Shown here in pieces: positions 1-7,749 of a DNA stretch of 13,568 nt. Below the pieces are notes generated by a model, which saw only the letters and a program-made list of their open reading frames with translations, was not told where the DNA came from and searched no databases. This DNA comes from Chlorobiota bacterium. Lineage in GTDB: Bacteria; Bacteroidota; Bacteroidia; Bacteroidales; JAADGE01. How positions within the stretch are numbered: position 1 is the first letter of the stretch; each line of letters starts with the position of its first letter. Where the stretch lies: positions 1 to 13,568 of the forward strand of contig JAUVIG010000059.1 of NCBI GenBank assembly GCA_030592825.1. The letters are read 5' to 3'. Made by a program: the position numbers and the translations under genes.

Positions 1-27
1 ACAAAAATTTAACTAAAAAATAATCAT

Positions 28-534
28 ATGGATTACAAAGAACTTAAAGATTTTATAAAAGCAGTTGCAAAATCAGGAGTTAATGAAGTAGATATTAAAA
101 CTGATGGGATGAAACTTTCAATAAAAGTTAATTCTGAAAGTAACAAAGCAATTCATACTGAAACAATCATCCAACAAGTTCCGGTTCATACTCCTCTTGC
201 TACAGGGACTATCTTACAGCAACCTGTGCAAAATCTTCAAACGCAAGCTCCTGTTGAAACAACTGAAAAGGAAGACAAAACTGAGGACTCAAATTATATT
301 ACAATCAAATCTCCTATGGTAGGTACTTTCTACAGAAAACCGTCTCCTGATAAAGACCCTTTCGTTAATGTAGGTGATAATATTAATGAAAATACGATTG
401 TTTGCATTGTTGAAGCAATGAAATTATTCAACGAAATAGAAGCTGAAGTTTCCGGCAAGATAGTAAAAATTCTTGTTGACGATTCAAGCCCTATTGAATT
501 TGAACAACCTTTATTTTTGGTTGATCCCAGCTAA
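28..534 (+). CDS. accB: Biotin carboxyl carrier protein of acetyl-CoA carboxylase
   Basis: This 168-residue protein carries the biotin that shuttles carboxyl groups in acetyl-CoA carboxylase, the first committed step of fatty acid synthesis in the cytoplasm. The N-terminal ~35 residues are a charged helical segment that in the family contacts biotin carboxylase. Residues ~40-85 form a Gln/Thr/Pro-rich flexible linker. Residues ~90-168 are the biotinyl domain, with the thumb-containing stretch starting SPMVGTFYRKPSP (95-107) and the biotinylation motif EAMKLF, where Lys132 is the acceptor. The thumb argues for acetyl-CoA carboxylase BCCP rather than the carrier of another biotin enzyme. Length and domain order are those of ordinary AccB. 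accC follows 59 bp later in the same direction, so the two are very likely co-transcribed. The carboxyltransferase genes accA and accD are not in the window. Only 27 bases precede it, so any upstream gene or promoter is not visible. Confidence 0.96.
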   Translation: MDYKELKDFIKAVAKSGVNEVDIKTDGMKLSIKVNSESNKAIHTETIIQQVPVHTPLATGTILQQPVQNLQTQAPVETTEKEDKTEDSNYITIKSPMVGTFYRKPSPDKDPFVNVGDNINENTIVCIVEAMKLFNEIEAEVSGKIVKILVDDSSPIEFEQPLFLVDPS

Positions 535-593
535 TCTGCGTTGATTAATAAAAGATTTGTTATTTTATAAAACTTAAATTATTTCTTAATAAT

Positions 594-1931
594 ATGTTTA
601 AAAAAATACTAATAGCAAACAGAGGAGAAATTGCTCTGCGTATCATCAGAACTTGTAAAGAAATGGGTGTAAAAACAGTTGCCGTATATTCTACTGCTGA
701 TAAAGAAAGTTTACATGTTCGATTTGCAGATGAAGCAGTTTGCATAGGACCTCCTCCCGGAAATCAGTCTTACCTCGAAATACCTAAGATAATTGCAGCT
801 GCCGAAATTACAGATGCCGATGCAATTCATCCCGGTTACGGTTTCTTGGCGGAAAATGCAAAATTCTCTGAAATTTGTGAAAAACATGAAATAAAATTCA
901 TAGGTCCCTCAGCTGACATGATAAATATGATGGGAGATAAAGCTACCGCAAAAAAAACAATGCGAAAAGCAAGTGTCCCTACAATTCCGGGATCTAAAGA
1001 TATAATTGAAACGGTCAAAGAAGGAATTAAATTGTCAAACGAAATGGGCTATCCTGTTATTCTGAAAGCAACTGCAGGAGGTGGCGGAAAAGGAATGAGA
1101 ATAGTAAGAAGCGAAGATGAGTTTCAAGCAAATTGGGATTCCGCTAAGTTAGAATCCGCTGCTGCATTCGGAAATGACGGTTTATATATGGAAAAATTCA
1201 TAGAAAATCCTCGACATATCGAAATTCAAATTGTTGGAGATCAATTTGGAAAAGCTTGTCATCTTTCAGAAAGGGATTGTTCTGTTCAAAGACGACATCA
1301 AAAATTGACAGAGGAAACACCGTCACCTTTTATGACTGACGAATTAAGAGAAAAAATGGGAGATGCAGCAGTATTAGCAGCAACATCTATTAAATATGAA
1401 GGTGTCGGGACAGTAGAATTTTTAGTTGATGATAAGCGCAGCTTCTATTTTATGGAAATGAATACCAGAATCCAAGTTGAGCATCCTATTACAGAAGAAG
1501 TTATTAATTTTGACTTAATTAAAGAACAAATTAAGGTTGCAGCAGGAATTGCAATCAGCGGGGATAATTATTTTCCCAAAAGGCATGCCATTGAATGCCG
1601 TATAAACGCAGAAGATCCTTATAATGACTTCAGACCTTCACCCGGAAAAATTATTACTATGCATACTCCGGGAGGACACGGTGTACGTGTTGATACTCAT
1701 GCTTATGCAGGTTATACCGTTCCGCCGCATTATGATTCAATGATTGCAAAATTGATCGTTACCGCAAGAACAAGAGAAGATGCCATTAAAAAAATGAGAC
1801 GAGCTTTAGATGAATTTGTGATTGAAGGTATAAAAACAACAATTCCGTTTCACATACAACTAATGAAAGATGAAAAATTTGTGAGCGGAGAATATACAAC
1901 AAAATTTATGGAAACTTTTAAAATGATTTAA
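594..1931 (+). CDS. accC: Biotin carboxylase subunit of acetyl-CoA carboxylase
   Basis: The 445-residue product is a biotin carboxylase that uses ATP and bicarbonate to carboxylate the biotin on AccB. The N-terminal domain begins MFKKILIANRGEIALR, the classic start of this family. The ATP-grasp domain has the glycine-rich lid loop AGGGGKGMR (161-169), the HQKL segment with Lys237, and the catalytic and metal-binding stretch FMEMNTRIQVEHP (286-298), with Glu288, Asn290, Arg292 and Glu296 as in the E. coli enzyme. The C-terminal domain contains ECRINAEDP. Length matches stand-alone AccC (about 445-450), so there is no fused carrier or transferase domain as in pyruvate or propionyl-CoA carboxylases. 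It lies just behind accB, and the gap holds no terminator-like hairpin. No defects are seen. Confidence 0.97.
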   Translation: MFKKILIANRGEIALRIIRTCKEMGVKTVAVYSTADKESLHVRFADEAVCIGPPPGNQSYLEIPKIIAAAEITDADAIHPGYGFLAENAKFSEICEKHEIKFIGPSADMINMMGDKATAKKTMRKASVPTIPGSKDIIETVKEGIKLSNEMGYPVILKATAGGGGKGMRIVRSEDEFQANWDSAKLESAAAFGNDGLYMEKFIENPRHIEIQIVGDQFGKACHLSERDCSVQRRHQKLTEETPSPFMTDELREKMGDAAVLAATSIKYEGVGTVEFLVDDKRSFYFMEMNTRIQVEHPITEEVINFDLIKEQIKVAAGIAISGDNYFPKRHAIECRINAEDPYNDFRPSPGKIITMHTPGGHGVRVDTHAYAGYTVPPHYDSMIAKLIVTARTREDAIKKMRRALDEFVIEGIKTTIPFHIQLMKDEKFVSGEYTTKFMETFKMI

Positions 1932-1987
1932 TCTTTGAAATAAATAAATTACACATTAGACCAATTAAATAATATAAATATATACTG

Positions 1988-2389
1988 ATGAAAAAGCAAA
2001 ATAATATTATTTCGGAACCCGGCATGACCAATCAATTGAAAAAAGGTACAATAATTAACGGTGATCTTACATCAGAAAGTGATGCCAGGATCGACGGAAT
2101 TGTTAACGGAAATATTGATGTTAAAGGGAAAGTTATTATTGGAGCAACAGGTAAAATTACCGGCGACATTAAATGTTCATTTTGTGATATTGAAGGTACG
2201 GTAAAAGGAAAATTGACTATTAAAAACAGTTTAACTTTAAAATCAACCGCAAATTATTCCGGAGAGATCACAACCAATAAATTGATCATTGAACCAAGTG
2301 CTGTTTTCAACGGATCATGCAAAATGGATGAAAATAAACATGCAGAAGGATCATTCTTAGACAAAAAAGAAACAAAAAGATTAATTTAA
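1988..2389 (+). CDS. Bactofilin (polymer-forming cytoskeletal protein)
   Basis: The 133-residue protein matches the bactofilin (DUF583) family, which polymerises without nucleotide into filaments that organise the envelope and cell-wall machinery. After a short polar N-terminus, residues ~17-115 form the compact repeat-rich beta-helix. Family phrases are GTIINGDL (20-27), ARIDGIVNGNIDVKGKVIIG (33-52), a DIEGTVKGKL turn and IEPSAVFNGSC near the end. The roughly regular spacing of Gly and hydrophobic residues is that of a right-handed beta-helix. There is no transmembrane segment, so membrane association, if any, would rely on partners. It sits 56 bp behind accC and immediately before the remains of an atpZ gene. 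In Bacteroidetes a bactofilin often precedes atpZ and the F-type ATP synthase genes, so this is probably the head of that ancestral cluster. Its exact cellular role here is unknown. Confidence 0.92.
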   Translation: MKKQNNIISEPGMTNQLKKGTIINGDLTSESDARIDGIVNGNIDVKGKVIIGATGKITGDIKCSFCDIEGTVKGKLTIKNSLTLKSTANYSGEITTNKLIIEPSAVFNGSCKMDENKHAEGSFLDKKETKRLI

Positions 2390-2579
2390 ATAATAAGTTT
2401 AAAAGCTATGCCAAATATTCGGGTTTAGCTTTTCAACCGGCGGCAATTAATTTTCCGAGAACTTGGAGATCTTATGAATTGGATAATTATTTCAATTTCT
2501 GAAACAATTTTTATCTTTAATTTTATCTGACTTCTCGGTTTTTTCAGCAATTTATACTGCTGTTAAAGACTTTATTTAA
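2380..2579 (+). pseudogene. Decayed atpZ/atpI-like ATP synthase accessory gene
   Basis: No single open frame spans this stretch, but two joined frames read as an AtpZ-type protein. The first frame gives YAKYSGLAFQ, a few residues, then SYELDNYFN. It stops at TGA 2500-2502. The next frame, entered at 2496, gives FLKQFLSLILSDFSVFSAIY and then TAVKDFI with TAA at 2577-2579. The join is at AATTTCTG (2494-2501); one more T would restore the frame. Three further signs indicate decay. There is no ATG, GTG or TTG start, and ATT at 2380 sits where a start is expected. Two conserved small or glycine positions in the first membrane helix read Arg (PRTWRSYELD instead of a GTWGGYKLD-like motif). The Met expected after LAFQ is Pro. 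AtpZ and AtpI are small two-helix proteins that assist F0 assembly or Mg2+ supply. The frame starts inside the end of the bactofilin gene, as in an ancestral overlapping arrangement. A sequencing error could explain the frameshift alone, but not the other changes. Confidence 0.72.
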
Positions 2580-2590
2580 AAATAACTTTT

Positions 2591-2992
2591 ATGATAAAAT
2601 TGATCCGCAACTTTATAATTAAGATTATCTTTCTTACAGTGATTTTAGGAATTATCAGTGGTGCTGTGTTCCGGTTCCTGTTGCCCGATGAATATTTTGA
2701 TACATTCCCGTTCTTATTGATTCTGTTTCCTTTAGTATCTTCAGTTATTCATATTCAACTGCTTAAAGCATCCGAAAAATCCTTAGCCCGATTTAATATT
2801 GTTTTTATGTTGAGTTTTATTTTGAAGTTGCTTATCTATTTAGCAATATCGGCAACAATTATTTCGCTGGAACAAGATCATAAATCCGCTTTTGTGATCA
2901 CGATACTTCTCTTTTATCTTGTATATACTGTTTTTGACGTAAAAAAAATACTTGATGATATGAAGAAGTTAGATATTGATAAAAAATCTTGA
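2591..2992 (+). CDS. Small four-helix membrane protein, probable ATP synthase accessory (AtpI-like)
   Basis: This 133-residue protein has four predicted membrane helices, at about residues 8-28, 40-58, 68-90 and 98-117. It ends in a short, highly charged cytoplasmic tail (DVKKILDDMKKLDIDKK). No catalytic motif is visible. Its position right behind an atpZ remnant and a bactofilin matches the small membrane gene that in many Bacteroidetes lies between atpZ and atpB, and its size and topology suit an AtpI-like or DUF6168-like protein. A role in ATP synthase assembly is therefore inferred from context rather than from a motif. It is intact while the atpZ-like gene before it has decayed, so it may have its own value to the cell. 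Stop and next start (the upstream Met of the nuclease frame) are only about 10 bases apart. I am confident of the gene and unsure of its function. Confidence 0.75.
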   Translation: MIKLIRNFIIKIIFLTVILGIISGAVFRFLLPDEYFDTFPFLLILFPLVSSVIHIQLLKASEKSLARFNIVFMLSFILKLLIYLAISATIISLEQDHKSAFVITILLFYLVYTVFDVKKILDDMKKLDIDKKS

Positions 2993-3040
2993 TTTTTTTT
3001 TATGTGGAAATTTTTTAATTTTACTTTGAATTTCAAGATT

Positions 3041-3817
3041 ATGAAACACCTTTTCTTTGGTATCTTTTTTTCTGTAATCTTATTTTTATCATTAAGTTCT
3101 TGCAAAAAAAAACTAATAATTCCCGATAATGTTGAACTGCCGGCAACCGTTGGTGATCATCAAATAATTGCTCATTATGCTTATACATTATCATACAATG
3201 AAGAACATGAACAAGCTGATTGGGTAGCTTATGAATTAACAAAAGAAGAAGCATTATCAGATGATTATGAAAGAACAGATGATTTTAGGTCTGATAATAA
3301 AGTAAAAGACGGCAGTGCTCAATTAAGCGATTACGAACCGACGCAATCAACATATGCAAGAGGGCATCTCGCTCCTGCAGCAGATTTTAAATGGTCTGAA
3401 ACTGCCATGTCAGAAAGTTTCTATATGAGTAATATGTCACCTATGCTCCATGAATTTAACAGCGGAAAATGGATGTATCTTGAAGCAGAAGTCAGGAATT
3501 GGGCAGATATTTACGACGGTGTTTATGTTGTTACCGGAGGTATTTTAACAGCCGATTTACCGACTATCGGTGCAAATAATGTCAGTGTTCCCGAAAAATA
3601 TTATAAAGTAATATTAGATCTTGATGAGCAAAAAGGGATAGGTTTTATTATGCCTAATGAAGATATCGAAGATACCTTTAAAAATTATGCTGTAAGTATT
3701 GATGAAGTTGAAAATGCAACAGGATTAGATTTTTTCCCTGCTTTGGAGGATGATGTTGAAGAGAAGATTGAATCAACATTAAATATGTCAAAGTGGGATT
3801 TTAAATTTTACAAATAA
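3041..3817 (+). CDS. DNA/RNA non-specific endonuclease, exported lipoprotein (NUC1/endonuclease G family)
   Basis: The chosen start gives a 258-residue protein with a lipoprotein signal peptide: MKH, a Phe/Leu-rich core, then lipobox LSSC with Cys21 as the lipidated residue and a KKK stretch after it. An upstream ATG at 3002 would put 13 unneeded residues in front of the signal peptide, so ATG 3041 is preferred. The catalytic domain has ARGHLAPAADF (106-116), the beta-beta-alpha-metal motif with His109 as general base. SNMSPM (130-135) and EFNSGKWMYLE (138-148) follow, with Asn140 the likely Mg2+ ligand and Glu148 completing the site. The Asp of the usual DRGH is Ala here, which is common in bacterial members (YARGH). 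The enzyme should cleave DNA and RNA at the cell surface or in the periplasm, perhaps for nucleotide scavenging. A TTACTTTG at 3021-3028 is a weak -7-like element just before the start. It converges on atpG. Confidence 0.9.
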   Translation: MKHLFFGIFFSVILFLSLSSCKKKLIIPDNVELPATVGDHQIIAHYAYTLSYNEEHEQADWVAYELTKEEALSDDYERTDDFRSDNKVKDGSAQLSDYEPTQSTYARGHLAPAADFKWSETAMSESFYMSNMSPMLHEFNSGKWMYLEAEVRNWADIYDGVYVVTGGILTADLPTIGANNVSVPEKYYKVILDLDEQKGIGFIMPNEDIEDTFKNYAVSIDEVENATGLDFFPALEDDVEEKIESTLNMSKWDFKFYK

Positions 3818-3925
3818 CAAGTTGTTGTTCAGAATAAATCGGATAGTGTAATAAATTGCTTTTATAGCGATCTGACAGATTTCTTAATTAACTGAAAATA
3901 AGATATTAAACTTATTAGATTTTTG

Positions 3926-3957
3926 CAAACATATCCGTTTGACCGGTTTTTAAACCG
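3926..3957. terminator. Weak inverted repeats between convergent nuclease and atpG genes
   Basis: Two short inverted repeats lie in the 143-bp gap between the convergent genes. CAAAC (3926-3930) pairs with GTTTG (3937-3941), and the perfect palindrome CGGTTTTTAAACCG spans 3944-3957, starting three bases beyond the atpG stop. Their position suits the end of the atp operon, but stems are short and no U-tract follows on either strand. This is a tentative terminator only. The rest of the gap (3818-3925) shows nothing recognisable. Confidence 0.3.
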
Positions 3958-3960
3958 AAC

Positions 3961-4836
3961 TTATTTACCTTTCAAAGCTTCCGCTCCGCCGGTAATTTCA
4001 TTAATCTCTTTGGTAATTTCTGCTTGTCTTGCTTTATTATAAGTTATAGTTAATGAGCGTATCATTTCTGTAGCATTATCAGTTGCTTGGTGCATAGCTG
4101 TCATTCTGGCTCCTTGTTCAGCAGCATAAGAATCAGTTAATGCAGTAAAAAGTTGTGTTTTTAAAGAATCCGGAATTAAGGTTTCAAATATGTATTGTTG
4201 AGTAGGTTCAAAGATATAATCATTATTATCACGAGTATTATCATTATGCTTAACAGGCAGAAATTGCTCTTGTGTTAATATTTGAACAACAGCATTTTTA
4301 AATCGATTATAAATAATTTCAATCTTGTCGAAATTTTTATTTGCAAATTCTGACATTAAGCCGGCAGTAATACCTGATATATTTTCATATGTAAGATTAT
4401 CATATACTTTATCGAAATTCTTTGCAATCCAATACCCTTTAGAATTAAGAATTTGACCGCTTTTCGCACCCATTGTATAAATGGTCAATTTCCCTTTATT
4501 ATATTGTTCTGAATACTGTCCTTCAGACAATTCCATAACTTTTTTAGCAACATTTGAATTGAACGGTCCGCATAATCCTCTGTTTGAACTGACAGCAATC
4601 AGCAAAACATTTTCTTCTTTTCTTTTTTCTGTATATATATTAACTGAACCGGCACCTTTAACCTCACTTAACCGACTTAATATTTCATTTAATTTATTTG
4701 CATACGGCCTTAATTGAATAATTGCATTTTGAGCTTTTCTCAAATTTGATGCAGCCACCATTTTCATAGCATTAGTTATCTGTTTTGTTGATTTAACAGA
4801 TTTTATTCGCGTTCTTATGTCTTTTAAATTTGCCAT
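3961..4836 (-). CDS. atpG: ATP synthase F1 subunit gamma
   Basis: The 291-residue product is the central rotor shaft of the F-type ATP synthase; it turns inside the alpha3beta3 ring and links rotation to catalysis. The N-terminus begins MANLKDIRTRIKSVKSTKQI, and TNAMKMVAASNLRKAQ follows, both typical of the N-terminal coiled-coil strand. The C-terminal signature ITKEINEITGGAEAL (274-288) matches the PROSITE-type gamma pattern. Between them is the Rossmann-like globular region with SSNRGLCGPFN at about 83-93. Length is ordinary for the family. It is the last gene of the minus-strand atpBEFHAG operon, 60 bp behind atpA. In many other bacteria atpD and atpC would come next; here the operon ends and a nuclease gene converges on it. 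Confidence 0.97.
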   Translation of the reverse strand: MANLKDIRTRIKSVKSTKQITNAMKMVAASNLRKAQNAIIQLRPYANKLNEILSRLSEVKGAGSVNIYTEKRKEENVLLIAVSSNRGLCGPFNSNVAKKVMELSEGQYSEQYNKGKLTIYTMGAKSGQILNSKGYWIAKNFDKVYDNLTYENISGITAGLMSEFANKNFDKIEIIYNRFKNAVVQILTQEQFLPVKHNDNTRDNNDYIFEPTQQYIFETLIPDSLKTQLFTALTDSYAAEQGARMTAMHQATDNATEMIRSLTITYNKARQAEITKEINEITGGAEALKGK

Positions 4837-4896
4837 ATATTAATGATCAAACTAAATTTACATTTTTTTGCTTTAATAATTCCTAAATTCAGAATT

Positions 4897-6480
4897 CTAA
4901 TTTACTTTGTAACCGGAAGATATATTTTTGGCAACTTCTTCCATAACTTTTATTTCTGTATCAGTATAAATACCTTTAGATAATGATTCCAGAACATCTG
5001 CATGTTTAGTTTTCATATAATCAAGATATTCTTTTTCAAAACCTTTAACTTTATTTTCCGGAACATCTCTTAATAATCCCTTTGTCCCGACAAACAGAAT
5101 AGCGATTTGATCTTCTACTCTGTAAGGTTCAAATTGCCCTTGTTTCAAAATTTCAACATTCCTGCTTCCTTTTTCAAGAACAGCAAGTGTAACAGAGTCA
5201 AGATCAGAACCGAATTTTGAAAACGCTTCAAGTTCTCTGAATTGTGCTTGATCCAATTTTAATGTCCCTGCAACTTTTTTCATTGATTTGATTTGTGCAT
5301 TCCCCCCTACTCTGGAAACTGAAATACCAACATTGATTGCAGGTCTGATACCTGAATTGAATAAATTAGAATCCAAGAAGATTTGACCGTCAGTAATAGA
5401 AATTACATTTGTAGGGATATATGCTGCAACATCACCTTCTTGAGTCTCAATAATCGGTAATGCAGTTAGAGAACCTCCACCTTTTATTTTACCTTTTAAA
5501 GAATCCGGAACATCATTCATTTGTTTTGCAATTTTATCATCATCAATTATCTTTGCAGCTCTTTCCAGCAATCTTGAATGTAAATAGAATACATCGCCCG
5601 GATATGCTTCTCTACCCGGAGGTCTTCTTAAAAGAAGAGAAACTTCACGATATGAAACTGCTTGTTTTGAAAGATCATCATAAATAATTAATGCAGGTCG
5701 TCCGGTATCTCTGAAATACTCGCCAATTGCAGCACCTGCATACGGTGCATAAAATTGAAGTGCAGCGGGATCAGCTGCTGTTGCAGAAACGATGACAGTA
5801 TATACCATAGCACCGTTTTCTTCAAGTGTTTTTGCAATATTAGCAACTGTTGATCCTTTTTGCCCGATTGCTACATAAATACAATAAACAGGTTCTCCTT
5901 TATCATAAAATTCTTTCTGATTTATAATTGTATCAATTGCAATTGCAGACTTACCTGTTTGACGATCACCTATGATTAGTTCACGTTGGCCTCTGCCGAT
6001 AGGAATCATTGAATCAATTGCTTTGATACCTGTTTGAAGAGGTTCATTTACAGGTTGACGGTAAATAACACCCGGAGCTTTACGCTCTATAGGCATATTA
6101 AACTTTTCACCTGTAATTGTACCTTTACCGTCAATAGGTTCTCCAAGTGTGTTTATAACTCTGCCGAGCATACCTTCACTCACGTTGATTGAAGCAATCT
6201 TATTCAATCTTTTAACAGTATCGCCTTCTCCTATTCCTGCTGAAGGACCTAATAATACTGCTCCTACATTATCTTCTTCCAAGTTTAGAGCAATACCTTG
6301 CACTCCATTTTGGAATTCAATCATTTCATTATACTTAACACCTTGTAAACCGTATATACGTGCAATACCGTCACCAACATCAATAACAGTTCCAACTTCT
6401 TGAAATTCTGTTGCTGTACTGATACCTTTAAGTTGCTGTTTTAAAATTTCAGATACTTCTGCGGGATTTATGCCTGACAT
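4897..6480 (-). CDS. atpA: ATP synthase F1 subunit alpha
   Basis: The 527-residue alpha subunit forms half of the F1 catalytic hexamer. It binds nucleotide without turnover and supplies an arginine to the beta catalytic sites. The N-terminal helix (about 1-25) that docks on delta is followed by the beta-barrel domain (about 26-95). The nucleotide-binding domain has the P-loop GDRQTGKS (171-178), a Walker-B-like ALIIYDD (263-269) and ATP synthase signature PAINVGISVS (380-389), with the arginine finger Arg390 in the SRVGG that follows. The C-terminal helical bundle fills the rest. Length is slightly above the E. coli protein (513) but normal. The 81-bp gap to atpH contains no hairpin. No key residue is missing. 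Confidence 0.98.
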   Translation of the reverse strand: MSGINPAEVSEILKQQLKGISTATEFQEVGTVIDVGDGIARIYGLQGVKYNEMIEFQNGVQGIALNLEEDNVGAVLLGPSAGIGEGDTVKRLNKIASINVSEGMLGRVINTLGEPIDGKGTITGEKFNMPIERKAPGVIYRQPVNEPLQTGIKAIDSMIPIGRGQRELIIGDRQTGKSAIAIDTIINQKEFYDKGEPVYCIYVAIGQKGSTVANIAKTLEENGAMVYTVIVSATAADPAALQFYAPYAGAAIGEYFRDTGRPALIIYDDLSKQAVSYREVSLLLRRPPGREAYPGDVFYLHSRLLERAAKIIDDDKIAKQMNDVPDSLKGKIKGGGSLTALPIIETQEGDVAAYIPTNVISITDGQIFLDSNLFNSGIRPAINVGISVSRVGGNAQIKSMKKVAGTLKLDQAQFRELEAFSKFGSDLDSVTLAVLEKGSRNVEILKQGQFEPYRVEDQIAILFVGTKGLLRDVPENKVKGFEKEYLDYMKTKHADVLESLSKGIYTDTEIKVMEEVAKNISSGYKVN

Positions 6481-6561
6481 ATTAATTTATTTTAATATTA
6501 TTTATTATCATTCTAAAATCAAAAATCGTTAATCCTTGTTCTTAGTTCAATTTTTTAATTA

Positions 6562-7098
6562 TTAAGCTTCCATCATCTCTTTTTTAATATCTTTCAGTTT
6601 TGAGGAAACACTTGCATCATATTGCATCCATTCAACTGTAATAATAAACCCTCCGATAATTTCCGGATCAACTTTATCTGCCATTTCAACTTTTGTTTTA
6701 AATTCAGTTGCAATTATATTTGCTACATCATTTTTTAATTTTTGATCTGCAGGAAATGGTGTAATCAATTCTACAGATTTTATTCCGAAATGTTTTCTGT
6801 AAAAATTATTGTAATTCCTTGCAATTGCTTTTAAAAATAATTCACGTTTATTGATTGATAAAAGTTTAAAAAACTTTAAACTGAGTTCCTCAACTTTATT
6901 CTTAAATATTTTATTGAAAACTTCTTGTTTCTTTGACGGAAATATTACAGGATTTTCCAAAAAACTTCTAAAATCAGTATTATTTGATACTTCAGAAAAT
7001 AAATGCATATCATTATTAACTTTTTCTGCATTATTCTCTTCCAAAGCAAGTTCAAATAAAGCTTTAGCGTATCTAACCGAAATTCTGTTTGTATTCAT
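6562..7098 (-). CDS. atpH: ATP synthase F1 subunit delta
   Basis: The 178-residue OSCP/delta-type subunit forms part of the peripheral stalk and joins the b dimer to the top of F1. The N-terminal helical domain starts ISVRYAKALFELALEENN, the characteristic opening of the family (RYA.ALFELA). The C-terminal half contains PEIIGGFIITVEW (about 145-157), which matches the conserved IGG/IGGF turn, and ends in a KLKDIKKEMM helix. Length matches the family (175-185). It lies between atpF (52-bp gap) and atpA in the standard order. Nothing unusual is seen. Confidence 0.94.
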   Translation of the reverse strand: MNTNRISVRYAKALFELALEENNAEKVNNDMHLFSEVSNNTDFRSFLENPVIFPSKKQEVFNKIFKNKVEELSLKFFKLLSINKRELFLKAIARNYNNFYRKHFGIKSVELITPFPADQKLKNDVANIIATEFKTKVEMADKVDPEIIGGFIITVEWMQYDASVSSKLKDIKKEMMEA

Positions 7099-7150
7099 CT
7101 TTTACATTGTTTCATTGATACATAGTAACATTGACATATTGTTTCACAGT

Positions 7151-7645
7151 TTAATTCAATTCAATTTTCTTTAACAATGAATCTGCATATTTTTTTTGTT
7201 TTTCTACTGAATCCAATGAATTCTTTATTACTTTTTCGGCAATTTCAACTGAAATTGATACAACTGTTTCTTTTATCTCGTGAATTGCAGAAAGTTTTTC
7301 ACTTTCAATTTGAGCTCTTGCAACTCTAATTAATTTATCTGCTTCAGCTTTTGCATCAACTTTCGCATCAGCTAAAATTCTGTCTTTTACTTCTCTTGCA
7401 TCTCTTAAAAGTTTTTCTCTTTCTTCTCTTGCTTCCTGCAATATTTTTTCATTTTCAGCCCTTAATCCGTCCATTTCATCCTTAGCTCGTTCAGCTGCTT
7501 TTAAAGCCTCATCAATTGATTTTTCTCTTGCTTTAAGCGATTTTAAGATAGGTTTCCATGCATACTTTTTTAGAATGTACAATACTAAAAAAAAAGATAA
7601 AGTCATCCAAAAAACTAAACCGAAATCAGGAGTTACTATACCCAT
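7151..7645 (-). CDS. atpF: ATP synthase F0 subunit b
   Basis: The 164-residue b subunit is the dimeric peripheral stalk that holds F1 static against the rotor. One N-terminal membrane helix (about 8-26, FGLVFWMTLSFFLVLYILKK) is followed by the typical YAWKPILKSLKAREKSI segment. After that comes a long Ala/Glu/Lys-rich right-handed coiled coil to about residue 140, with a short C-terminal part that would contact delta. There is a single b gene; no second b' copy is present. It begins the downstream half of the operon, just after the internal terminator that follows atpE. Its expression therefore depends on read-through or on a weak promoter in the 104-bp gap. The minus-strand ATTCTTTG within that gap is only a partial match to the -7 consensus. 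Confidence 0.95.
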   Translation of the reverse strand: MGIVTPDFGLVFWMTLSFFLVLYILKKYAWKPILKSLKAREKSIDEALKAAERAKDEMDGLRAENEKILQEAREEREKLLRDAREVKDRILADAKVDAKAEADKLIRVARAQIESEKLSAIHEIKETVVSISVEIAEKVIKNSLDSVEKQKKYADSLLKKIELN

Positions 7646-7694
7646 AGTTTTAAAATTAGATTTTTGAAATTAGAATTACTAATTACAAAGAATT

Positions 7695-7735
7695 AAAAAA
7701 AAAGAGTGAAGATAAGCCAATCGCTTATCTCACTC
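7695..7735 (-). terminator. Strong intrinsic terminator or attenuator between atpE and atpF
   Basis: Read on the minus strand, the transcript leaving atpE meets a hairpin. GAGTGA and GATAAGC in the plus-strand left arm (7704-7709, 7711-7717) pair with GCTTATC and TCACTC (7723-7729, 7730-7735). The stem has 13 bp with a single bulged A at 7710 and a 5-nt loop. On the minus strand the hairpin is followed directly by nine U residues (7703-7695). This is a textbook Rho-independent terminator 14 bases beyond the atpE stop. A short overlapping repeat, TCAAC (7734-7738) with GTTGA (7745-7749), could form before it and shares two bases with its first arm. Partial termination would raise subunits a and c over b, delta, alpha and gamma. 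Confidence 0.85.
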
Positions 7736-7749
7736 AACAGTTCGGTTGA

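Noticed and set aside
594..1018. Open minus-strand frames opposite accC
   Set aside because: They are antisense to a highly conserved enzyme and have no start context or motif of their own.
3002..3040. Upstream ATG for the nuclease
   Set aside because: It adds 13 residues ahead of a clean lipoprotein signal peptide; ATG 3041 fits better.
5460..6403. Open plus-strand frames opposite atpA
   Set aside because: They lie wholly inside the conserved atpA coding region, have no recognisable domain and arise from its codon pattern.
6851..7174. Plus-strand 107-codon frame opposite atpH and the atpF end
   Set aside because: It overlaps two well-supported genes and its translation is a low-complexity hydrophobic shadow.
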